Shown here: positions 57,881 through 64,000 of the stretch, piece by piece
How positions within the stretch are numbered: position 1 is the first letter of the stretch
Layout: the number at the start of each line of letters is the position of its first letter
NCBI RefSeq assembly: GCF_025755255.1
Contig: NZ_JALIEB010000003.1
Span: 124,001 to 188,000 of the forward strand
Reading direction: 5' to 3'
Source: Roseobacter sinensis
Lineage (GTDB): Bacteria; Pseudomonadota; Alphaproteobacteria; Rhodobacterales; Rhodobacteraceae
DNA length: 64,000 nucleotides
Position numbers and translations under genes: made by a program
Notes under the pieces: model-generated
What the model saw: only the letters and a program-made list of their open reading frames with translations
The model's database searches: none
What the model was told of the DNA's origin: nothing

Positions 57881-59188
57881 ATGGAAACGGCGACGGCAAC
57901 GCTTGATGGCGCATTCTGGCTCACGGCAGGCGGGATTTTGTTTCTGCTTGTTCTGTCAGGCTTTTTTTCGGGCTCTGAGACGGCGCTGACCGCTGCCTCG
58001 CGCGGCAAGCTGCGGGCGCAGGCCGACAAGGGCTCCAAAGGGGCGCAGCGCGCGCTGCGGATCACCGAGGACAACGAGCGCCTGATCGGTTCGGTGCTGC
58101 TGGGCAACAACCTCGTGAACATCCTCGCCGCGTCGCTCGCCACTGCAATCTTCACCCGTGCCTTCGGCGAAAGCGGCGTGGCGCTGGCCACGCTGGTGAT
58201 GACCCTTCTGGTGCTGATCTTCGCCGAGGTGCTGCCCAAGACCTATGCGATCACGAATTCCGAGAGCGCAGCCTCCATGGTGTCCGGCCCGATCTCGATC
58301 GTGGTACTGGTGTTCTCCCCCATCGTCGCAGCCGTGCGCCTGCTGGTGCGCGGCGTGCTGCGCATCTTCGGCGTCAGGATCGACCCGGACAGCAACATCC
58401 TCGCCGTGCGCGAAGAGATCGCCGGCGCCCTGCACCTGGGCCACTCCGAAGGCGTCGTCGAGAAGGAGGACCGTGACCGTATTCTCGGCGCGCTCGATCT
58501 TGGCGACCGCGTGGTGGAAGAAATCATGCTGCATCGCTCCAATATCGAGATGATCAACGCGGAGGACGATCCGCAGAGCATTCTCGAGCAATGCCTCACC
58601 TCCAGCCACACCCGCCTGCCGCTCTATCTCGACGACCAGGAAAACATCATTGGCGTGATCCACGCCAAGGACCTGTTGCGCGCCATGTACAAGATCATCG
58701 GCGGCCCCGATGGCGATGCCGCCAAGCTGCGCGACTTCAAGATCACCGAGGTGGCGATGGAGCCCTATTTCGTGCCCGAAACCTCGACGCTGGATGAGCA
58801 GATGCGCCAGTTCCTGCGGCGGCACACGCATTTTGCGCTGGTGGTCGACGAGTATGGCTCGCTGCAGGGGCTGATCACGCTGGAGGACATCCTCGAAGAG
58901 ATCGTGGGCGAGATCACCGACGAATTCGACCCCGGCGACGATCAGGCCGTGCGGCCCGGGCCCGATGGGCAGTTCGTGGTCGACGGTGCGATGACGATCA
59001 GGGACCTGAACCGGGCCACCGACTGGAACCTGCCCGATGACGAGGCCAACACCGTGGCCGGGCTGGTGATCCATGAGGCCCAGATGATCCCCACCAAGGG
59101 CCAGGTCTTCTCGTTTCACGGCTTCCGTTTCGAGGTTATCGCCCGCGACGGCAACCGCATCACCGAGCTGAAGATCCGCCCGCTCTGA
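57881..59188 (+). CDS. CorC/HlyC-type CNNM transporter protein
   Basis: The 435-residue protein begins with a DUF21/CNNM membrane domain (FLLVLSGFFSGSETALTAASRGKL), holds paired CBS domains in the middle (about residues 205-335; YLDDQENIIGVIHAKDLL, and VVDEYGSLQGLITLEDILEEIVGEI) and ends in the CorC_HlyC domain (DLNRATDWNLPDDEANTVAGLVI). Characterised relatives export magnesium or cobalt. The start at 57881 has no strong ribosome site. It is a single gene with its own 75-base leader. Confidence 0.92.
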   Translation: METATATLDGAFWLTAGGILFLLVLSGFFSGSETALTAASRGKLRAQADKGSKGAQRALRITEDNERLIGSVLLGNNLVNILAASLATAIFTRAFGESGVALATLVMTLLVLIFAEVLPKTYAITNSESAASMVSGPISIVVLVFSPIVAAVRLLVRGVLRIFGVRIDPDSNILAVREEIAGALHLGHSEGVVEKEDRDRILGALDLGDRVVEEIMLHRSNIEMINAEDDPQSILEQCLTSSHTRLPLYLDDQENIIGVIHAKDLLRAMYKIIGGPDGDAAKLRDFKITEVAMEPYFVPETSTLDEQMRQFLRRHTHFALVVDEYGSLQGLITLEDILEEIVGEITDEFDPGDDQAVRPGPDGQFVVDGAMTIRDLNRATDWNLPDDEANTVAGLVIHEAQMIPTKGQVFSFHGFRFEVIARDGNRITELKIRPL

Positions 59189-59266
59189 GGCTTAGGCAAT
59201 TTCCGCAGTGCGGGACACAGTTGCCGTTCGCCCCGCTTGCGCCAATGACTGTTTTCTCACGACGGC

Positions 59267-60067
59267 CTAAAGCCTAAGTACCAGAGGACAGTGGTCAGAG
59301 ATCTCGGGGTCGTAGATCACTTCGAAGCTGCGGACAGCCTCTTCCTGGTCGATCAGCATGTAATCCGCAAATTTTCCGGGCTTCTTGTACTGGGAGTTGC
59401 GCGTGCTATCGAAACCTCGTCCCGTCACAAGTTCCGAGAACCCCGCTTCAGCCAGTATCGCAAGCGTTTCGCCGTCAGGCTCCACGTTGAAATCGCCGCA
59501 AATTACATTCAGATCACCGGGTGCGGAAACCTGTCGGGACAGCTCGAGCAGTTTTCTGGCCTGTTCAGCGCGTTCGGGCGTGTCCATTTTTCCGTTGAGG
59601 TCCCGCAGGCCATGCATGTGCGCAACGCTTACGGATCGATCAGCAGCATAGTCATACACACGAACGCCGTGCGCACTCCGGGATCGGGGATGGTCACCGT
59701 AGCCGACCGGCGAATAGTCCTTGTGCACGAAACCCTGCACCTGCCCAATGATCGGAAGCGCGCGATGCACGAATGTCGCGAGCCCCCATTGTGACGGGAT
59801 TGACTGATCCCCGTCCCAAAGCACGCCCTGAGCGGCTGGGCAGAACACAGCCTGATGATCCTGCAGAGCTTGGGACACGTCCCGAAACAAGTTCGCCCTT
59901 TGCGGAAGAACATGATCGCCGTCTCGGTACGTTAGCCAGTCCTTTTCCGTGGTGGGGCTATGAATGACTTCCTGAAGGCAGAGGATTTCGGGAGCCTCGT
60001 TCGACAGATACGGCAGCAGCTCTTCGTGGAGTTTTCCACCCCATCCGTTCAGGCACATGACTTTCAA
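59267..60067 (-). CDS. Endonuclease/exonuclease/phosphatase family protein
   Basis: The 266-residue enzyme carries the EEP fold motifs: LCLQEV near residue 30, the His in HMHGLRD, ICGDFNVEP near 190 and SDHCPL near the end, so the metal and catalytic residues are intact. It is likely a hydrolase of nucleic acid or phosphodiester; the substrate is unknown. The start is TTG at 60067, with ATG at 60058 as alternative. The DNA is less GC-rich than its surroundings, as is the RidA gene 21 bases upstream on the same strand; the pair may have been acquired together. Confidence 0.85.
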   Translation of the reverse strand: MKVMCLNGWGGKLHEELLPYLSNEAPEILCLQEVIHSPTTEKDWLTYRDGDHVLPQRANLFRDVSQALQDHQAVFCPAAQGVLWDGDQSIPSQWGLATFVHRALPIIGQVQGFVHKDYSPVGYGDHPRSRSAHGVRVYDYAADRSVSVAHMHGLRDLNGKMDTPERAEQARKLLELSRQVSAPGDLNVICGDFNVEPDGETLAILAEAGFSELVTGRGFDSTRNSQYKKPGKFADYMLIDQEEAVRSFEVIYDPEISDHCPLVLRL

Positions 60068-60088
60068 AACGTAAATCCCATCCCGGCG

Positions 60089-60484
60089 TCATCTTTCCAT
60101 GGGCCGTTGGCAAATGACCCGAATTTCGACCAACGTTCCTTCGGTAATCAACTCCGTCGTGCCGATACAAGACCACGCCGGATAAGGTGCTGCAACGAAC
60201 TCGTTCTTCACCTTGATGAAGGCATCTAGGTGCTTGCGCAGGTCCACGTGGTAGGTCGTCATTTCAACGACGTTTTCCCATGACAAGTCACCGGCGGCCA
60301 AGGTGTCTGAAAGAAATGAGAACGCTTCGCGGAACTGCTCCTCTGGGTCGTCAGAAACGGTTCCATCAGGTCTGCAACCGGTCGCGCCGGAAAAGAAGAT
60401 GTAGCCCCGAGTGTCGAGACCAGGAGAAAGATGCCACTGATCGTGGAAATGCGAAAATGCGGGTGCCGAGAAGGTCTGGCGCAT
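60089..60484 (-). CDS. RidA/YjgF-type deaminase family protein
   Basis: RidA proteins hydrolyse reactive enamine/imine intermediates, though many relatives have other roles. The 131-residue product has the trimer-fold pattern GYIFFSGATG, then FREAFSFLSDTLAAGDLSWENVV, and ends with LVEIRVICQRP, which keeps the Arg expected near the C-terminus. An AGGAGG ribosome site precedes the ATG. It is the first gene of a two-gene unit with the EEP protein. The lower GC content hints at acquisition. Confidence 0.85.
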   Translation of the reverse strand: MRQTFSAPAFSHFHDQWHLSPGLDTRGYIFFSGATGCRPDGTVSDDPEEQFREAFSFLSDTLAAGDLSWENVVEMTTYHVDLRKHLDAFIKVKNEFVAAPYPAWSCIGTTELITEGTLVEIRVICQRPMER

Positions 60485-60687
60485 GATGCCTCCTGATTTT
60501 CGGCGCACATTGGAGTGGCCAATAGCTGGTACAACCCGTTTCTTGCGCAAATCATCTTTGCAGACATTCCTGCGTTTTGCAGCATCAGTCAAAGTGGGCT
60601 CAAAGCCCTCCGTACGGACGATCGGGCGTGCAACGGCCGGGACCTTGGCCAAAACAGATCCTCAGCACCGTGGCGAGACACCTGACC

Positions 60688-61308
60688 CTAAGATGTCTCG
60701 GGCCTCTCGCCGGCACCGCGCTCCTCCAGGATCTCGTCGATCAGCCCCCAGTCCAGCGCCTCCTCCGGGGTCATGAAATTGTCCCGGTCCATGCCCTTTT
60801 CGAACTCTTTCGCCGTCTTCTTGCAGTGCTTGGCGTAAAGGCGGATCATGCGCTCCTTGGTCTGCCGGGTCTCCTCGGCGTGAATGAGGATGTCCGTCGC
60901 CTTGCCTTGGTACCCACCTGCGGGCTGGTGGATCATCACATTCGCATTCGGCAGTGCCGCACGGTGCCCCGCCGCCCCCGCCATCAACAGGAAGGAGCCC
61001 ATCGACCACGCCGTGCCCATGCACAGCGTATGCACCGGCGCGCGGATGTATTGCATCGTGTCGTACATCGCAAAGCCACTGCTCACCACGCCGCCGGGCG
61101 AGTTGATATACATATGGACCGGCTTCTTCGGATTGTCCGCCTCCAGAAACAGAAGCTGCGCGCAGACGAGTGCCGAGACCTGGTCGTTCACCTCGCCGTT
61201 CATGAAGATGATCCGTTCGCGCAGCAGGCGGGAATAGATGTCGAACGACCGCTCTCCACGGCTCGACTGTTCGACCACCATGGGGACGAGTTGCATCGTA
61301 TCGCGCAT
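60688..61308 (-). CDS. clpP: ATP-dependent Clp protease proteolytic subunit
   Basis: ClpP forms the tetradecameric protease chamber used by ClpX and ClpA. The 206-residue protein has the catalytic Ser102 ([14 protein letters not shown]), His127 (VMIHQPAGG) and an Asp in [13 protein letters not shown]. The residue before Ser is Trp101; the usual motif is AASMG. The start [14 protein letters not shown] is a typical alphaproteobacterial N-terminus, with an AAAAAGGAG ribosome site. It has no clpX beside it, so it may be the second ClpP paralogue of Rhodobacterales. Confidence 0.94.
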   Translation of the reverse strand: MRDTMQLVPMVVEQSSRGERSFDIYSRLLRERIIFMNGEVNDQVSALVCAQLLFLEADNPKKPVHMYINSPGGVVSSGFAMYDTMQYIRAPVHTLCMGTAWSMGSFLLMAGAAGHRAALPNANVMIHQPAGGYQGKATDILIHAEETRQTKERMIRLYAKHCKKTAKEFEKGMDRDNFMTPEEALDWGLIDEILEERGAGERPETS

Positions 61309-61350
61309 CGGCGAATCTCCTTTTTCACAGGTTTTCAGGTGGTTAAAGCG

Positions 61351-61668
61351 TCAGGCCGCCATCTTCAGGCCCGGCCCATTGGTGTTCGCCACCTCAGTCG
61401 GCGTTCGGGTCATCCGGTGGACCACACGCAGCCGGGTTCCGCCCCGTTCATTCGGGCTGATCTCGAAGCTGACCCGGCTGTCCGGCCACGGCGCCTCCTC
61501 TTTCATGTCGTAGGAAACGCGTGCGCCCCTCTCCACCGGCGTCGGATCGGCCAGGTCTTCAGTGGGCAGCCATTGCTCGCGGAACTCCGGGATCGTGACC
61601 GCCCGCCGAACTTTCTCGGGCGGTGCGTCGAGGTCGTAGTCGAGCACGAGGTCGGTCTCATCCGTCAT
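61351..61668 (-). CDS. SRPBCC (AHSA1-like) domain protein
   Basis: The 105-residue protein matches the START-like SRPBCC fold of the AHSA1 type: LVLDYDLDAPPEKVRRAVTIPEFREQWL and VSFEISPNERGGTRLRVVHRM. Such proteins commonly sit after an ArsR-type regulator; the pair is often found without a known ligand. The ATG overlaps the arsR stop (ATGA). A hydrophobic-ligand binding role is family knowledge, not shown here. Confidence 0.85.
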   Translation of the reverse strand: MTDETDLVLDYDLDAPPEKVRRAVTIPEFREQWLPTEDLADPTPVERGARVSYDMKEEAPWPDSRVSFEISPNERGGTRLRVVHRMTRTPTEVANTNGPGLKMAA

Positions 61669-61979
61669 TGATCCATCTCCTTCAGAAGGGCGCGCAGCGC
61701 ATCGATCCGGGCGGGCCAATAGGCGCGGTACTTGCCCAGCCACAGCGCGATTTCCGCCAGCCCGTCGGGGTTCACCTCGTAGTTCACGTAGCGCCCCTGC
61801 CGCTCTTCCCGCACCAGCCCGGCCCCACGCAGCACCGACAGATGCTGCGACATCGCGGGCTGGCTGATCGCGATTCCCTCGCGCAAGGCGCTCGCGTTCA
61901 TCGCCCCGGTCGAGAGCTTGTCAAAGATGCGGCGGCGTGTCGGGTCGGCCAGCGCTTTGAAGATATCGTCCTGATCCAT
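61665..61979 (-). CDS. ArsR family transcriptional regulator
   Basis: The 104-residue protein has a winged helix (DIFKALADPTRRRIFDKLST; SQPAMSQHLSVLRGAGLVREERQGRYVNYEV). The first cysteine-containing metal site of metal sensors is absent, so it is the non-metal type that pairs with SRPBCC proteins. I start it at 61979. A perfect operator-like palindrome (61982-62009) is three bases upstream, so it probably represses its own transcript, which includes the SRPBCC gene. Confidence 0.92.
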   Translation of the reverse strand: MDQDDIFKALADPTRRRIFDKLSTGAMNASALREGIAISQPAMSQHLSVLRGAGLVREERQGRYVNYEVNPDGLAEIALWLGKYRAYWPARIDALRALLKEMDQ

Positions 61980-61981
61980 GG

Positions 61982-62009
61982 AATCACATAAGCACATACT
62001 TATGTGATT
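61982..62009 (-). promoter_or_regulatory. Operator palindrome of the ArsR-SRPBCC operon
   Basis: AATCACATAAG and CTTATGTGATT form perfect 11-base arms with a 6-base spacer. The palindrome touches the start codon of the regulator gene, where a ribosome site would be, so the transcript may begin inside it and be leaderless. Confidence 0.75.
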
Positions 62010-62122
62010 GGCAAGTGAGAGGCTTCGACGCAGATCTGAAACGCCAACACGTTACGCCAGGGCAGCGCCCGACGGTGCCCGTCGGTCGAAAGATTTCAGC
62101 AGTTCACCTCAGGCCCCCCGGC

Positions 62123-64000
62123 CTAAGCCCTGAGCCGCGCCCCCTCCGGATCAAACGGCGGTGCCTCGAGGATCACCGCCTTATGCGGCCGCCCCAGTAC
62201 CATGACATCCACCTCATCGTTCGGGCCTGCATTCTTTACGAACCCTAGCGCGAGGCTCATGCCCACCGAATAGCCGTAGGCGCCCGAGGTCACCCGCCCG
62301 ATGCCCTGCCCGTCCTTGAAGATCGGCTCGCCCCCCGTGGCATCCGCCTGCGAGGCATCGGTCTCGGCGCCATCCAGCGCCAGCAGCACCAGCCGCTCGC
62401 GCGCGTCCTGCGCCAGCGTCTCCGCCACCGCACCCTTGTTGAGAAAGTCCTTCTCCATCCTGCAGAGCCGCTCAAGCCCCACCTCCTGCGGCCAGTATTC
62501 CGGCGAGTACTCGCGGGACCAGCTGCCATACCCCTTCTCGATGCGCAGCGACATCAGCGCGCGGCTGCCCACCGGGCCCGCGCCCACGGCCTCGCCCGCC
62601 TTCAGCAGTAGCTCCCACAGCCGCGCCTGATCGCCCGCCTCGCAGTGCAGTTCCCAGCCCAGATCGCCGGTGAAGCTGACCCGCAGCGCCAGCACCCGGA
62701 CCCCGCCGATCTCGATCCGGCGGCTTGTCATGAAGGGGAAGTGCTCCGTCGCCAGCGACGCATTCGTGAGCCGCTGCAGCATCTCGCGCGACTTCGGGCC
62801 GGCCACGTTGAAGCCGCAGATGGCCTCCGTCCGGCTTTCGAATGTCGTGCCCGCGGGCAGCGGCACCTGCTTGAAAAACCGCTGATGATAGCGCTCCGCC
62901 ATGCCGGAGCCGATCACCCAGAACTCCTCATCGCTCACGCGCGTCACCGTGAAATCCCCTGCGATCCCCCCGCGCTTGCCGATGAGCGGGGTCAGGCACG
63001 ACCGTCCCACGGCACGCGGCATCCGGTTGGCGAAGATCGCGTTCAGCCAGTCTTCCGCCCCCGGCCCGGCACAGCGGTATTTCGCGAAATTCGAAATGTC
63101 GATGATCCCTGCCCGCTCGCGCAGCATCCGGCACTCCGCGCCCACAGGCGCGAACCAGTTCTGCCGCGTGAATCCCTCCGTCTCCGCCTGTCCCGGTTCA
63201 ACTCCGTACCAGAGTGGGTGCTCCCAGCCATAGTTCAGCCCGAAGACAGCGCCCGCCAATTTCTGTGTCTGATAGACCGGACGGGTGCGTACGGGTCGCC
63301 CCGCCGCGCGTTCCTCATTGGGGAAGTGGATCTTGAAGCGGTTGGCATATTGGTCGCCCACCCGCGCCTTGGTAAAGGCCGCATCGGCCCAGGTCCCGAA
63401 CCGTGCCACATCCCAGGCGAACATGTCATATCGCGTCTCGCCGGTGACGATCCAGTCGGCGGCCAACAGCCCCATGCCACCCGACTGCGAAAAGCCGGGA
63501 ATGATCCCGTTACAGCAGAAGTAATTGTCCAGCTCCGGCACCGGACCGAAGAGCACATTCGAATCGGGCGACCAGATCATCGGCCCGTTGATCACCCGTT
63601 TGATGCCCGCCGCGCCCACCGCCGGCACCCGCTCAATCGCCCGCAGCATGTTCTCCTCGATCCGCTCCAGATCGTCCGCGAAAAGCTCATGCCCGAAGCC
63701 CTGTGGCGTGCCCTCTTCCGCCCAGAAGCGCACGTCTTTCTCATAGGCGCCCACCAGCAGGCCCTTGCCCTCCTGGCGCAGATAATACTCGCCGTCCCGG
63801 TCCGCGACCGAGGGCAGGCGCCGGTCCAGGGCATCGATCTCCGCAATCGTCTCGGTCACGAAATACTGATGCTCGGTCGGCTGCAGGGGCAGCGTCAAGC
63901 CCGCCAGAGCCGCCACCTCGCGCCCCCAGAGCCCGGCGGCGTTCACCACCCAATCGGCGCGAATGTCGCCCTTGGCCGTGCGCACGATCCAAGACCCATC
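62123..64000 (-). CDS. FAD-dependent oxidoreductase / GcvT family (dimethylglycine or sarcosine dehydrogenase-like), partial
   Basis: The visible 625 residues are the C-terminal part of a protein of about 810; the N-terminus with the FAD dinucleotide loop lies beyond the window. The FAD domain ends around ADWVVNAAGLWGREVAALAGL and GIIPGFSQSGGMGLLAADWI. A GcvT-like folate-binding domain follows (FAPVGAECRMLRERAGIIDISNFAKY; GDLGWELHCEAGDQARLW) with its C-terminal barrel (DGQGIGRVTSGAYGYSVGMSLALGFV). Relatives oxidatively demethylate dimethylglycine or sarcosine. Together with the MttB-like gene at the other end this fits a methylamine and betaine lifestyle, but the two genes are 60 kb apart. 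Confidence 0.92.
   Translation of the reverse strand, partial: DGSWIVRTAKGDIRADWVVNAAGLWGREVAALAGLTLPLQPTEHQYFVTETIAEIDALDRRLPSVADRDGEYYLRQEGKGLLVGAYEKDVRFWAEEGTPQGFGHELFADDLERIEENMLRAIERVPAVGAAGIKRVINGPMIWSPDSNVLFGPVPELDNYFCCNGIIPGFSQSGGMGLLAADWIVTGETRYDMFAWDVARFGTWADAAFTKARVGDQYANRFKIHFPNEERAAGRPVRTRPVYQTQKLAGAVFGLNYGWEHPLWYGVEPGQAETEGFTRQNWFAPVGAECRMLRERAGIIDISNFAKYRCAGPGAEDWLNAIFANRMPRAVGRSCLTPLIGKRGGIAGDFTVTRVSDEEFWVIGSGMAERYHQRFFKQVPLPAGTTFESRTEAICGFNVAGPKSREMLQRLTNASLATEHFPFMTSRRIEIGGVRVLALRVSFTGDLGWELHCEAGDQARLWELLLKAGEAVGAGPVGSRALMSLRIEKGYGSWSREYSPEYWPQEVGLERLCRMEKDFLNKGAVAETLAQDARERLVLLALDGAETDASQADATGGEPIFKDGQGIGRVTSGAYGYSVGMSLALGFVKNAGPNDEVDVMVLGRPHKAVILEAPPFDPEGARLRA

Noticed and set aside
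60485-60687. Open frame upstream of and fused to the RidA gene
   Set aside because: The extra 56 codons show no similarity pattern; a good ribosome site (AGGAGG) sits right before the RidA ATG at 60484.

Overview
The window looks like a chromosomal segment of a high-GC alphaproteobacterium of the order Rhodobacterales (Roseobacter/Rhodobacter group). This rests on CtrA and its inhibitor SciP (DUF1153) side by side, a DUF6477 protein, a DUF1127 protein, a Hint_2-type protein, LpxI instead of LpxH, an MttB-like methyltransferase without pyrrolysine, a GcvT-type FAD oxidoreductase, and a repeat whose core (CTTCTTCTGGCC then GAAATATCC) I recognise from this group. I see no tRNA or rRNA gene, transposase, prophage or CRISPR array. 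Most of the window is core chromosome.

Layout: 1-8.1 kb holds DUF6477, the MttB-like enzyme, guaA, two DMT exporters around a FadL-type porin, and an unrecognised P-loop ATPase. 8.2-11.6 kb holds metA (with the residue that predicts acetyl-CoA use), an alpha/beta hydrolase, ppk2 and a TetR regulator. 11.6-17.7 kb has a Hint protein, rplM-rpsI, an unexplained translationally coupled pair (small membrane protein plus zinc-ribbon protein), a MocR regulator divergent from DUF1127, and a thioesterase. 18-23.2 kb has trmFO, a methyltransferase, gluQRS, hisI, a NifU-like protein lacking the third cysteine, and a soluble chemoreceptor. 23.4-29.1 kb has a tiny membrane protein behind a CtrA-like box, recG-ligA, and sciP-ctrA. 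mnmA follows.

30.4-42.6 kb is one long minus-strand block for envelope and isoprenoid synthesis: pyrH, frr, uppS, cdsA, dxr, rseP, a new 43-aa membrane protein, bamA, ompH/skp, fabZ, lpxA, lpxI, lpxB. lpxD is missing from its usual place. miaA and an AraC regulator lead to a peptide-type ABC transporter operon (two permeases and a double ATPase) with no binding protein beside it. 49-57.8 kb holds secreted and membrane unknowns, a lytic transglycosylase, ssb, a GNAT enzyme, aroK-aroB, a coupled chain (49-aa membrane protein, 509-aa secreted protein, xerD) and a metallophosphoesterase-like protein with altered metal ligands. 57.9-64 kb holds a CorC/HlyC protein, an endonuclease-phosphatase and a RidA protein in less GC-rich DNA, clpP, an ArsR/SRPBCC pair with a perfect operator palindrome, and the 3' two-thirds of a dimethylglycine/sarcosine dehydrogenase-like gene.

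No single obvious new defence or mobile system is present. The best leads are small unannotated membrane proteins tied to CtrA or to outer-membrane assembly, coupled gene pairs of unknown role, structured intergenic repeats (17847-17924 and 52432-52556), a two-copy dispersed repeat placed inside an ABC operon and before guaA, and enzymes whose family-defining residues are replaced.
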